DNA of 64,000 bases, from the NCBI RefSeq assembly GCF_000204055.1, contig NW_006768785.1:276403-340402 (forward strand), in the 5' to 3' direction. Made by a program: the position numbers and the translations under genes. Source of the stretch: Melampsora larici-populina 98AG31. Taxonomy: Eukaryota; Basidiomycota; Pucciniomycetes; Pucciniales; Melampsoraceae. Under the pieces are notes generated by a model. That model worked only from the letters and a program-made list of their open reading frames with translations. It did no database searches and was not told the origin of the DNA. This document shows positions 24,395 through 35,591 of the stretch, one piece after another. The stretch's first letter is position 1; each line of letters starts with the position of its first letter.

Positions 24395-25195
24395 GACCAG
24401 CTTACACTCAAGCTCCTTGCCCTCAAGAATAACCATTGCATCAACCACTTTGACCAGGTCCAGAGGAGATAGAGGTGTAAAGATGACCAGCTTGGAATTG
24501 AGTCTCCAACGTGTGGTCGATCTTAGCAGTGGCTTTTTGTTGTTCGAGCTTTTTCAAGACAGCTTTGGATTTCTCCTTAGGAGCCTCAGCAACAGTGGGC
24601 TCTTTGACTTTCTGAAAGGCGTAGAGAAAGTGGATTTTTCAGACAGCTATTTGGAACCTTGGGTCGGAAATGAGCGCCAGGAAAGAGAACATGACTAAGG
24701 CTTGCCTTGCCCTTCTTGGTGACAGGCTGACCGTAATGAGCCTCATACCACTGGCGGAAAGGAGTAGCATCAATCTGAATGATAGCACCCTTAACAAAGG
24801 TGTTTGTTCGAACCAATTCATTGTTTGTCGAGTTGTAGACGACACCAATCACTTGGGTCTTCTTTGTCACACATTCAGATCCCCAAGCAAAGTTTCCACT
24901 CTTGATTCGAAGGGCACGATGTTTGATGTTGCCACCACGGACACGGACTGTGTGGATACTCTTAGCACCGAGTTTTGTCATAACAGTTTGACGTCCGAGT
25001 TTGAATTTTCTTTTCTTTTGGTAGTGAGCTATCTTGCTATGTTTCACATGATGCAATTGAAAGTCTTGATTTGGAAAAGGATTGGAGTGACGAGTAAGGG
25101 AGCAAGATTGAAATTAGATGGGTCCAACAGAGATATCAAGTTTGCCATAAACACACCGACCGCTTGTGTCGCGAATCCCGGGAAATACACACTGT
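24395..25195 (-). pseudogene. RPS8: Intron-containing pseudogene of ribosomal protein eS8
   Basis: The N-terminal exon reads VCISRDSRHKR (normal eS8 starts MGISRDSRHKR), so the start codon has changed. After an intron, 25037-24707 encodes [29 protein letters not shown] and [16 protein letters not shown], all eS8 signatures. The next donor is GC rather than GT (GGCAAG/GCAAGC), and the last exon begins about 24613 with [17 protein letters not shown]. Near its end, where eS8 has GRCxGYILEGKELE, the frame meets TGA and loses two bases. eS8 is part of the 40S subunit; the real gene must be elsewhere. Because introns are retained, this is a DNA-level copy, not a retropseudogene, lying inside the nested TIR element. 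Confidence 0.88.
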
Positions 25196-25536
25196 CAGGG
25201 ACGACCCAGTTGCCCTTGTTCCCAAAACAGTTTGGGTTGGTGTTGTAAAACCCAACACGGGGATAGCTTGACAAAGGCCCAGCCAGCCACAGTTGTCCCC
25301 CAGATCAGCAGGTGTCAAGGGATGCCGCTGAGGATGAGCTGAGGAGCTTAGATGAAGTGAGCAGATGGGCCAGCCCCCCCTCAGGCTTCTTTGCTAAAGA
25401 ATGTTGCCTGAGGGAGGCCTGACTCATCTCCCCAGTTTCTGTTGATCACATAATGAGCTGACAAGCAGAAAGAAAAGGGAAAGAAAAGGGAAACAAATGG
25501 GAAACAAATGGGAATAAAACAGGAAAATTTCAACGC

Positions 25537-25571
25537 TCACATAGTTGTGAGCATCAATTTTTGCCCCTGTG
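25537..25571 (-). repeat. Right TIR of the gene-capturing element
   Basis: Reverse complement of 21398-21432, with one difference in the C/A tract and otherwise identical over the core. It is preceded by a GGGAAA-rich direct repeat (25470-25515). Confidence 0.75.
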
Positions 25572-25576
25572 CTTGT

Positions 25577-25720
25577 GCTCCAAGCAAAAAACCAACTCCT
25601 AAGAGAACCAAGCGGGGTTTTCCTCCTTACAATATTAAAGAAACTAAGGGCGTGGATACTGCGGATCAGCCTTGTAATAACTGGAACGCTAATGTGTGTC
25701 CCTACTCAGCCAACAACTGA
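25577..25720 (+). pseudogene. DIRS-like gag, C-terminal end
   Basis: The frame resumes APSKKPTPKRTKRGFPPYN and ends CNNWNANVCPYSANN before TGA. The Cys-Asn-x-Trp-Asn-x(3)-Cys cluster is the usual end of gag in basidiomycete DIRS-like elements and probably binds nucleic acid. It is the 3' part of the gag that starts at 19813. Confidence 0.55.
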
Positions 25721-27230
25721 AAGTACGCATTCTCGGCCTCACAGAAGGTTTTTGGCCCATCTCAGATAAACCTTCAGATGAGGCGGCTTTTTATCCTGAT
25801 CACGCTTCCAGCAAAGAGGAAGAAGCTGCTTTGATACTTACTCGAGATAAAGAAATGGCTGTTGGTTGGTATTCTCCGGGTTTTCAAAGTCTGTTACCAG
25901 GAATGAAGGTTTTGCCACTCTGTCTCGCTACAAATGCAGTTACTGGCAAAGTTCGGACCTGCACCAATATGAGCTATGGCCACTCTTCGCCAAACAGTCT
26001 TATCCAACGCAATCACATTCAAATAAAACTGGATAGTATAGCATCATTCACGCCTTTCCTTGCCAAAAGGCACTTTATGAAACTTTCCTCCATCATTTGG
26101 AAATCAGTTGTGGACTCGGCTTTCAGGATTCTTCCGGTTTTGCGTCAGTGGCAATACCAACAGATTTTTAGGATAAACAATCTTTTCCACGCCAATTGTT
26201 GCGTCAACTTTGGATCATCTGCTTCACCTAAGCTTTGGTGTTCATTCTTTTTGTTGATTCTATGGATCACATTTCATATCTTTGGCATCACCAAACTGAA
26301 CGCTTACATGAATGATTCCTGGGGTGTTGGTTCCGCTTACAATCTAGTCCAATTCAAGGGTCACGTCGTTCCTCTTAACCAAGCCAATTTCCTCAAACTC
26401 TTTGGCTTTGTCAACATCCCTTGGGCTTGGGGGAAGCAGGTTTGGGGCACGGAATTGGATGTCATTGGTCATTCAATCAACTGTGACACTCTGTCCCTCT
26501 CTCTCAATTGACAAGAAACTCGCCCTCATTGAAGCACTCCGTGCTTTCGTCATACCCTCCTCCCAGCCTCTTGTGGCTTGGCAACACATCACTGGTTGGT
26601 CTAACTGGGCGGTCAACACCTTCCCTTTGGGCAGATGGGCCATTCAGTCATCCTGGGATAAAATTGCGGGTAAAACTCTTTGTAACGCTCAAGTTCCTTG
26701 CAATAAAACCATCACCAAAGACCTCACCTGGCTTGCCAATTTGCTCAAAGACTGGTCCGGCAGGAAGATCCTCAAAAAAATTTTCTGGAACCTCAAGCTC
26801 GCCTATCTGACTTTCATTGTCGACGCCTGCCCGACTGGTATTGGTATTTGGTGCCCAAAACTGAACTCAGCCTGGAGTAAAAAATTCCCTCATCCTTCTC
26901 GTGACATTTTTTGGGCGGAATTACTGGATGTCATAACCTCCATCAACATTGCTGTGACCCTTCCTTCCAAGCGCATTGCCATCTTCTCAGATAACGCATC
27001 CATTGTTGCCCTATTCAGCTCTCACAAACCAATTGATTCCGCTCGTCTTTTATTCAGCCACACGGTTTCAGTCATGCTGAAGAATGATCTCAATGTCAAA
27101 GTCAGGCACATTGCCGGTGACAACAACAAAATTGCCAACGATCTGTCTCGGGACAGATTAACCAAAGCCAGAGGCTATATTCCCAGCCTTAACCACCATT
27201 ACCTCCCCCCCACGGAGCCTTCCTTTGACA
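25696..27230 (+). pseudogene. DIRS-like reverse transcriptase / RNase H
   Basis: The RT frame runs from GLTEGFWPISDKPSDEAA to about 26500, then continues in a second frame from DKKLALIEALRAFVI; a single frameshift near 26505 separates them. The palm motif that should be YMDD reads NAYMNDSWG, so one catalytic Asp is Asn. RNase H follows with FIVDACPTG (D), WAELLDV (E), IFSDNAS (D) and RHIAGDNNKIANDLSR. The RT copies element RNA into DNA and RNase H removes the RNA. With the frameshift and the palm change the enzyme is inactive. Confidence 0.82.
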
Positions 27231-28300
27231 GAGGTATCAAACCACATTACAATTCTTCTCGTTCTAATGCCAGCTCTTTGCAAATCAACTATGGTCAAGC
27301 GGATGCCACTCTCTTTTTCAGAAAGAGAGGCCCTCAACCAATTCCACATCTCAAAGCATCTCGAGCCCTCCACCATCAACAAATACAAATCGGCTAGACA
27401 TTGCTTTGAAAGATTTTGTCTGGATCATGAGATTGAACCTGTCCCGACTGAGGTTAACCTAGCTCATTTCGTCTTGGTAACCTGTCAAATTTTATATCTC
27501 AGCAATGCCAACAAATACCTAACGGGTATTGTTTTTCGCATGCAAGACCGGTTCCCATTTGTTGTAGAAGCCAGAGCTCCAAGACATTTCCAACTCTCTG
27601 TCCGAGGATGTCAAAAACTCCTCTCTGTCCCTGTCCGTTGTGCTAAACCATTCACTCTGCACAATGTTCACCTCTGCCCCAAGATCTTCTTGTCAACTTT
27701 TGATGATCTGCTCTTCAACACCATCATCGCCCTGGGCTTTTCTGGCCTTCACCACCTTGGAGAGTTAACAAACAGTGATTCTATTGCTCTTTGCAACTAT
27801 TGACAATCCATCAAAAGATTCTCTCTTTTCATCTCTAGTTGCAAAACTGCGGCATCTTACACCTTACCTTATCATAAAACCGACAAAAAGTATCTCGGTT
27901 CTTCCATTGTAATCCTCAACAGGAAAGACGATCCAACTTGTCCAGTCCGCACCATCATATCCTACACTCTCAATCAAGACCACCGTTTCTGCAGCTCTCC
28001 TTTCTGGCTCTCACTTGAGGACGGATCAATCCCAACTCGTTCTTGGTTTATGGCAAGGCTTTACTCCATCTTTGAAGGTTCTTGTACCGGTCACGAAACC
28101 ATCCAATGCATTGGCAGATGGTCTTCCATAGTGTATCAAACTTACATTTGCAATCATCCACTTATGAATTTGTTTGCCGCTTGCCTCAACCCAATCACTT
28201 CTGGTGCCACACTTGGAGAGCAGCTTGTGTTTCCTGGCTCATCCTGCGTGAGTCCAGTACATTTCTTCCAAGATTTGTTTCAAAGGAAGAGTCACTAACT
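27230..28300 (+). pseudogene. DIRS-like tyrosine recombinase
   Basis: A frame from about 27230 contains FHISKHLEPSTINKYKSARH (N-terminal SAM-like core) and reaches GFSGLHHLGELT, where active enzymes have LHRLGE: the first catalytic Arg is His. A stop follows at 27801. Later the frame reads IPTRSWFMARLYSIFEG then CTGHETIQCIGRWSS. The usual GHSxRxGGAT box with the second Arg is missing, as if about 15 codons were deleted. The Tyr of YQTYICNHP remains, with Arg replaced by Cys. The enzyme integrates DIRS circles; this copy lacks three catalytic positions. Confidence 0.78.
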
Positions 28301-29527
28301 TTTCTCTTTTTTCCTTTTCTAGTCCCATGTTCCCGCACAGACTTGAAAGACAATATCCTGGTATTGCACCTGATATACCAGCGTTTGGTGAATAGTTCTC
28401 ACTATTCTACCCTGTAATTCTTGCTAACCCTTGTTGGTTCAACTTTACAGTTCAAAATCACACAATTTCTTCACGTTCCTCCTGGCTACGCCAGTGCAGT
28501 GTCACGTTCCAGACAGTACGTAAGTTGTACTTCTATCGTCAACTAGTGTTCTGAGTCTGATAAGGTTGTTTACCTTGGTTCTTTTGTTGTAAAGATTCTA
28601 TGTGTCAGCCGTAAGAGGATTCTTGGATGCAAGAATCCCCTAGTGTATTAACAGACCATTCCAACACTCCTATTGCATATTTAAAATACTTAACATAAAA
28701 TATACATAAAATATAAATACACCTCTCACAATCAAGTTTCAAGAGTGAAACACAAAAACCTATTTAATAAACAAATCATATATTTTGAAGAGAAATCATT
28801 AAAGCCACAATGACATAACCATTCCCAAGGAAGTCATAAGCGGCGTAGACCCTTGTTTGAATTTGCCTGAATACAAGCAAAAGAATAGAACAACTACTAA
28901 AACCCTGACCAGGCATATCTACGATTAATGCTTACACCAGCTAGGTTAAACTTCAGGGACTGGTCCAGAACAAAATTGACTTAATGACAAAACATCAAGC
29001 AATCCAACACCTTTTAATGAATCAACCGACCCTGATGACATCATTAGTAAAAGTCAAGTGGTTAAATACCAGCTCCTGTTGGAGTATTCAATCTTTGACG
29101 GTCAAGAACTTTCAGTTATCCAACGTGTATTTCGAATTCAATTGTTTGTATTGATTAAATGAAGTTATCTTATCGCCTTCAACAGATTAACTAGAAGTGA
29201 AGATGAACTGTGGGAAGTCTATTATATCGACGTTGGTGGATTATCTAGGAGTGTTTAAAAAGGGTGTTTGTGTGATGTAGTCGAGTGATGATTTTACTTT
29301 GAGTTAATTGATTTTATGTAAAGAGCTTGTCGAGTTTGTTTCTTTTGTGTTTTTCTTTTTGATCTTATAAACTCACCTCTGTTGTCTTGAGAATCTTTTT
29401 CCCCATCAAAGAAAAAGATTCTTAAGGTGAGGTATTCTTTTTTTCTTCATCCAATATTAAAGCATACTAAAGACTTTTATCGTGGTGTCATTTTTTCTCT
29501 TTCTCATTTCTCTTTTTCTTTAAATAA

Positions 29528-29807
29528 GTTTTCTTGTTATCTTCGTCAGGTGTGTTGAGTTTAGAATTCCACTTGTTTTATTTTGATTTCAGCTGTGTCT
29601 TGTCAACACTAAGCTGAAGATTATTTCTTCACCTTTATAAAGGTGTGTTGGTGTTCTGTAATTTAATGATTGAAGAAAAAGATTCTTAAGTTTTCTTGTT
29701 ATCTTTGTCAGGTGTGTTGAGTTTAGAACTCCACTTGTTTTATTTTGATTTCAGCTGTGTCTTGTCAACACTAAGCTGAAGATTATTTCTTCACCTTTAT
29801 AAAGGTG
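29528..29807. repeat. ~117-bp direct repeat, two copies, period 162
   Basis: Copies at 29528-29645 and 29690-29807 are almost identical (CTTCGTCAGG versus CTTTGTCAGG, AATTCC versus AACTCC). Both end ACCTTTATAAAGGTG, a small palindrome containing TATAAA. The repeat could be a duplicated promoter block of an LTR. Confidence 0.88.
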
Positions 29808-31291
29808 CTTTGTTTCAGTCAAAATCTCACAGCTCCTATTCGCAGACAAGCAAGAAAATCATCTGTTATCCCATTTTTTACCAATCATACCAAAAACCAT
29901 TTTGAAAAGACTTACGTTTACTCAAATATCCTTTTCCCTTTTCATCTTGTTCGAATTACTTGATTGAAACCCTTTAGAAACTTTTATCCAATAGCTTCTT
30001 TGTCTTTCAAACTTTGTGTTCGACCAAATTACTCCTTTTCTCTTTCTTATCTCTTTTTTACTAGAGTTAGTCACAGATCAATCGGGTAGTTCCAATTGAC
30101 TGGCTAATCCAAAAAGTCATCTCCTTTTTGATAAAGTCTGTTTTATCAAAACTAACGCTAAAGCGTCACCCAGGACCATTTTACGTCAGTAACGTAATCA
30201 CCTTGGCAGGTTACTAAGTGATTGCACTTACTAACATACTGGCAGCGGTGTTATATCCCGCACCATAGACAGCTATACTTAACAAATATAGTTTTATAAC
30301 AGTTTACTCGCAAAGAACTGAAAAATAATTCCTCTCAAAGTTTACTAGAAATTCAAAGAAATACATTTTGTGAGTATATTTCAGTCTTGAACTCTTTTGA
30401 TTGTCACCTGTTTAGAGTCCCAAGCTGACACTATGACCTTTTTGACCCTCCCTTGCAAATACATTTGCTCTTCATCAAGCGTTCTTTTACTTACCATCTA
30501 CGGTCATATTCTTAGTGGGTGGTAGGGTCTCTGGTTTCTTTCTTACACTGCAATACGCTCAGGCCCCCCGGGGTCGTCCAGTGTTTTAGCAGTAAACTCC
30601 TAAGGCATTCTTATTCAAATGACTCCTGTGACTCATTGTAATGTTTTTCACTCCTCACTCTTTGTTGTTTTCTCTTACTCCTTCTTCCAGGCACTCGCTA
30701 CTGGACCCAAACTTTACTTCAGAAAGTTTTGGTCCTGTTGTGGGGAGGCAGAGACCGTGGACTGCCTGTCGGAAAGGTTTTGGCGGGCGGGGGTGGGCGG
30801 GCTGGCCCAAGAAAAACTTCTCTATTTCCTTTTACTACATCTTGCTTTGCTGCTTTCTATTTCCTGCTCCTGTATTCTCTATGTTCAATTTGCCCTTCAC
30901 TTTCCATTACTTTTACCATTGGGGTGGGTGGGAGGCTTCTCTTCTTCTCGGATTGATTTTCAGGAATTCTAAATTTAAAGTTCTTCTCGGAAAGGATTTT
31001 CTGATGTCTTATTTGAACTCTGTGAGTGTGAGGTTCTGAGTTGGTCGGGCCCCGTAGGGTTCGGGGGCGGGGGGGCTAGTCCTCAAACCCCCGATCTTAT
31101 CCGCAGGAACCCCCGGCTTCCCGCGCGTTTTAGGCATTCGGGATAGGGGTTGGGGGGCCTTCTGGAAGCCGGGCCTTGATTGGTTCGGGTAGGGTTTGGG
31201 CGCAGGGGGGCCTACTGGATATTGGTTTGGGGTGCGGGCTGGCCATTACCCGCGTTTTTCAGGTCGGGGCTCAGGCTGAGGTGGTTTACCC

Positions 31292-31631
31292 AGGCCCCTG
31301 GATAGCCCCTATGGAGCATACCGACAAAAAAACCTTGAAAATTCAGTTATTCATACCTGAATTTAAAGGTTTGGGGGCCCAAGAATACCTCTTTTGTCAG
31401 TAACATTTTTGAAAAAATCACGAAAAAATGCCAAAAAATTCCTTGCAAGTCCCTAACATGCAAAACTAGCCTAGGAAAAGCTATGAAATCTTGGATTAAT
31501 TCCTCCGAGGTCGCTATGATCAATTCCAACGGGGTCAAAAAATACCTTTTTCGTCCCTAACATCAAGAAATTTCCAAACCAAAAGGATACCTTTTTGGTC
31601 GGTACCTTTGGTAGGAGCTATCCGGGGGCCT
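31292..31631. mobile_element. hAT-type MITE with perfect 8-bp target duplication
   Basis: GTTTACCC flanks the element exactly on both sides (31284-31291 and 31632-31639). Termini are inverted: AGGCCCCTGGATAGCCCCTA at the left and GGAGCTATCCGGGGGCCT at the right, then TACCGAC blocks. It is 340 bp without coding capacity. An 8 bp duplication and short TIRs fit the hAT superfamily. The perfect duplication suggests a fairly recent insertion. Confidence 0.82.
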
Positions 31632-31789
31632 GTTTACCCTTTCCAGGATAAACTATCCCACGGTTCTGGGTAGTAATGAACTATCTAGAACCTACCACCC
31701 ACATCAGAATTCTCTTCTCTCACTTAGCTTAAGCTAAGCAAGAGAAGAGAAATAGTTGAAGAAAAATATAAGTAAGCGCTATTGAGAAT

Positions 31790-31965
31790 GGACCATGATG
31801 GAAACCACACAAACCATCTTGTATACATGCATACATCTAACTTAACTAAGTCCCCCCCCTAGTGTTTGGGGGAAAAAACGCAACAAACCCCACTAGGAGG
31901 GGACTCATTTAAGTTAGTGTATACATGGTGTTTTCACCATAGTCACTCATGATAAATCAGATCTA
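31790..31965. repeat. Foldback repeat around 31870
   Basis: The left arm (TGTATACATG, CTAACTTAACTAAGTCCCC, CCTAGTG) pairs imperfectly with the right arm (CACTAGGAGGGGACTC, TTAAGTTAG, TGTATACATGG). The arms meet at a C/G-rich loop. No target duplication was identified. Confidence 0.65.
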
Positions 31966-32827
31966 AAAGGAGTCATACTCATACAAATCATTGCATTCAA
32001 CTTTCAATTCTTTACTTCTTCAACTCCTCTCCAAGACATCTATTTTTTAAACTTCATAAGTATATTCATAAGTCTGTGTGCATGTGTGTTATATAACATT
32101 CAAATAACAATTTATGAAAACCACCAAGATTTTTTTGTTCTTTAAAAAACTGATTTAAAAAAAACCTACTTTCACTCTCTTTTATAAACATCAAAATTCC
32201 CTTTCCTTTTTGCCTTTTGACTTCCTTTTGTTTTCTTCTCTTCTCATCGCACAAAAAAAACATAATTCATCCAACAAGATAAGAAAAATGAAAGAAAGAG
32301 AGTGTGTGTGATAGAAAAAAATCATATAAAAAATATAGAGAAAAGGAAAAAGGAGAAATACATTGTATCAAATCATTTCTTGTTCTTCTTCTTCTTTAAA
32401 CCTTTCTGTTTTTCATTGTAGACTATACTCAGTCATTAAAACACACAATAGACAAAAAAAGATCAAAAGGAATAAGGAGGATAGGGGATTTATTGATTCT
32501 GTCTGAATAGAATAAAAAAAGGAAGTTCATAGCATGAAAAAGAGAAAAAAAGATCTTGAACAAATCACATATCAAGGGAGTAAAGACTCCTCTCCTCCTC
32601 TCCCAAAATAACAAACAGGAAAAAAAAGTTGAATGAAATTCCGGAAAAATATTGACGATAAAATAATCTGATCGCCTTAATCAATCCCCACAAAGATAGC
32701 ATCGTCATCCCCACTACAAAGAAAGTAACTTCTTGACAGTCTTCTAAATGTATATCATGTTTTAAGGATGATCGAACCTGAGATCAGTGATGATTCTTGA
32801 GGGAAACTGAAGCTTTGCTGGATTCGC

Positions 32828-34671
32828 TCAATCAAGTGAGAACTTCGGTAAAGGAACCGGTTCAAAGTTTTCAACATTGATCCCTCGACTCCTTAATTCT
32901 GCTTCGGCATGTGAAGGCACAAGCTTCGAAATCAGATCAGGTTGGACACTTAGTTCGGTAGCAGTGAAATCGAACAAAGGCGGTAGAGGCTTTCCGCTGG
33001 TGAGTGTTGTATCAGGTAATCGTAGCTCATCGAAAAACGGTTCGCACATCGCTTGAATAGCTGTCAATCTAGAAGCAGGAGTGTACTCGAGTAGGCGCGA
33101 TACAAGAGCGATAGCATCATGAGGAGTGCGAGGTCGGAAGACCTGATGGATGTCATATTCCAAGTGAGCGTGATTAGTTTGCTGTTTGACTAATCTATGA
33201 GGATGTCACGATACATAAGATAGGAAGGCTGCCACAGGAGATGATGACCGACCTTTGGGAAAGGGTGAGCTTTGATTTGAGGAAACTTATGTTCCATATA
33301 GTTTGGATTCATAGTCTTAATTTGTTCGCGGGTAGGAGTACCGAGTACCTTGATGATCTCTACAAGTTGATCGATTCCAGACTCCCCAGGAAACAATGGC
33401 TGACCAAGCATCAGCTCAGCCATCACACAACCTGTAGACCAGATATCTGATCTCGCCAAGGCGCCACACAAATGTACAATGATGTTCAGTGATTGCTTAC
33501 GTCAATTAAATAAGAGTCGTAGGCGCTCTGGAAATGGAAAAGTAATCCAGAGCATTCTCAAGCCTGATTTGATTCATGGCAAGAAGATTTGGAAGATGAT
33601 CGAGAAAGAAGAGGAGAGACGTACCGATATTGGTAGTATAATTTGTAGCTCCAAAGATCAACTCTGGGGCCCGATAGTATCTCGAACAAATGTAACTGAC
33701 ATTTGGCTCGCCCGCCACAAGGATCTTGGCACTTCCAAAATCACATAGCTTGAGAATCCCAGTCATAGGATTGAGTAACAAGTTTTGAGGTTTGATATCA
33801 CGATGACAGATTCCAAGAGAGTGAATGTAGGCGAGTGAACGTAAGAGTTGGTACATATAAAGCTTGATGTTAAGCATTGGCATCACCTGTGAGGGTATCA
33901 AGGAGAATGAACACAGGTCAGATAAGATACCAAACAGGAGACGCATACTAAGACAATAAAATGACAGACCTGCTTCAACTTGGAGTAATGACGAGACGCG
34001 CGATAGACAGTCTCGGGAACGTATTCGATCACTAGATTGAGAAAGACTTCATCCCTCTTAGGCTTTCAGATGGAGTGAGTAGAGATAGACTTTCAAGATT
34101 GTCAGATTTCGATCAAACTCAATGATAGTGATCGAGAAGGATCGGGAAAGAACAAGAGAGTAGGAAAATTAGGGGACCTTATCACCAGTAGAATAGAAGT
34201 AAGCTCGTAGATCGACCACATTTGGATGAGTGAGTAACTTCATGATCGCCAATTCTCGATTCTAATGAAGATGAGCGGAGAAGATGTTAGGAGGCTGAAT
34301 TGATGTTAAAGTTCTATTAGAGAGGAGGTGAAGTGGAGAAATTGACGAACCTTGAAACGTTTATCTTGTAATACTTTCTTGATTGCTACGTCCTCTTCAC
34401 CAGAAGGATGAACACTACCTTGAATCAATCTAGCACTGAAGACGACCCCAAAACTACCATTACCGACTACATGAGTACCAGTGTAACCAATCTCGCGTTG
34501 TTCACCTGTTCGACCATCACAAGCAAGGACTTTGACAATTGCATTTGGGTCTTCGACTGAGATCGAGATGAATGGTAATCAGAAGAAATCATCGATTGTC
34601 GAAGTCGATGATGATGATGAGTAGAAGAAGGTGAAAGTGAACTAACGAGACATTTTAGTCGTAGAAGACAT
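32828..34671 (-). CDS. GSK3: Glycogen synthase kinase 3 (shaggy-type Ser/Thr kinase)
   Basis: Seven exons (34671-34647, 34556-34351, 34261-34178, 34062-33970, 33886-33625, 33446-33253, 33142-32828) join in phase to 392 aa. Motifs in order: glycine loop [14 protein letters not shown] lysine, [10 protein letters not shown] helix, catalytic loop [18 protein letters not shown], activation loop [14 protein letters not shown] with the conserved Tyr, [12 protein letters not shown], and [10 protein letters not shown]. This is the complete GSK-3 core with the short N-terminus usual in fungi. GSK-3 phosphorylates primed substrates in nutrient, stress and developmental signalling. I chose the ATG that gives MSSTTKMS, because it is the last one before the first donor and matches family length. 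The gene appears intact. Confidence 0.95.
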
Positions 34672-35591
34672 TCGAGGAATGGACTCGATTTGATTGAGAT
34701 GAGGAGTTGAAGAAGTGAAGTCGGAATGGATGAGCTTTGCTGCTTGAATGATGAGCTCTAGGAAGCAATAGGTGATGATGGAGATGAAAATTGTATTGGT
34801 TGTTTCGATCAAGGCGCTATTGACCATTGACCATTGACCCTTGCTACTGAACACACTCTGACTCAAGTGGTCTTTCTGTTTAAATTTAATTTTCAAATTC
34901 AAATTCAATTCAATTCTCATCTAAACTACATTAAAATAAAACACACTTTACATACCACCAAAATACATTCTACCACACCTGTAATATTTCTACATATGTA
35001 TGTAATCAGCTGATCAGATCTCATTCATCAATCATTCATCTGACCTCCTTCAAATTCCATCACAAGACTCATCTTCATCTCATTCTCCTCGACAGATCAT
35101 TCAATCAATCAAACCAATCATACATTTGCAATCTTACTTCATCTAAATCGAATCTTCTTCCTAATCTTTGGTTCTTTATTGTAATCTTCCAAAATCAAAT
35201 ATCAACTTGAAAGTACATATTAAAAAAACAAGTAAACAAAACATACAGGGGTAAACAATCAGTCAGGTGAAACGTTTGAACGAACCCATAACAAGATTGA
35301 TGATGATGGTATACGTACCCAATCACTTGAAGATTTTAGATTGTTAGGCGAGTTGAATCACACCAGGAGTCAATGGTAAAGTATCACTTTTTTTCTGTCA
35401 AGTGATTTTAAATGTATTTGCCATCCTTTGGGGTATTTGATATACTAATGTGGAGGGAGAAGGATGGTTGCAAATCAAAAGTCAAATGTGTATGGTAGCA
35501 TAAATGAGAAGATATGACACCTCTTGGCTTGTGGTGGTACCGGGTTTGTGGTGAAAAATCGTGGCAGTGCCTCCAAAGTCATTTGAGACAT
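34672..35591. other. GSK-3 upstream region
   Basis: No gene seen. AT-rich with TCAATCA-type pyrimidine runs; probably holds the GSK-3 promoter. Ends at the target duplication of the 7.6-kb element. Confidence 0.4.

Larger units (their letters stand above)
21396..25576. mobile_element. Gene-capturing TIR element nested in the DIRS gag
   Basis: A ~34 bp inverted repeat frames the segment: CACAGGGGC at 21398, then AAAATTGATGCTCACAACTA, with its reverse complement ending at 25571. The disrupted gag reads ...AGKAPS before it and resumes ...APSKKPT after it. The word GCTCC lies at 21391-21395 and again at 25577-25581, so a 5 bp (or decayed 8 bp) target duplication is plausible. No transposase frame is visible. 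Instead there are intron-containing pieces of a VPS52-like gene (+), an unknown gene (-) and eS8 (-). This is the structure of a Pack-type non-autonomous transposon. A CAGGGG terminus would suit hAT, but the class is not proven. Confidence 0.7.
19800..28430 (+). mobile_element. Decayed DIRS-like retroelement, interrupted by a nested element
   Basis: The order gag - reverse transcriptase - RNase H - tyrosine recombinase on one strand is diagnostic of DIRS-type elements. All domains are present but broken by stops and frameshifts, and the gag is split by a 4.2 kb insertion at 21396-25576. I could not find the split or inverted terminal repeats, so the outer limits are those of the coding remains only. 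Confidence 0.8.
28431..32827. other. Gene-free repeat-rich region
   Basis: No host gene seen. A TGTCAGCC start at about 28608, followed by the hairpin GGATTCTTG/CAAGAATCC, may be the edge of an LTR; ACTAACA followed by TACTGGCAGCGGTG near 30229 could be an LTR end and primer site. There is no pol. A GC-rich island (31035-31280) contrasts sharply with the AT-rich surroundings. The palindrome CTTAGCTTAAGCTAAG is at about 31724. Confidence 0.4.

Noticed and set aside
24670..25248. 192-codon plus-strand frame
   Set aside because: It is antisense to the eS8 pseudogene, whose protein signatures are unambiguous.
28608..30229. Complete LTR
   Set aside because: It starts TGTCAGCC and ends ACTAACA before a GC-rich motif, but no partner LTR, polypurine tract or coding region was found, so it is kept only as a possibility.
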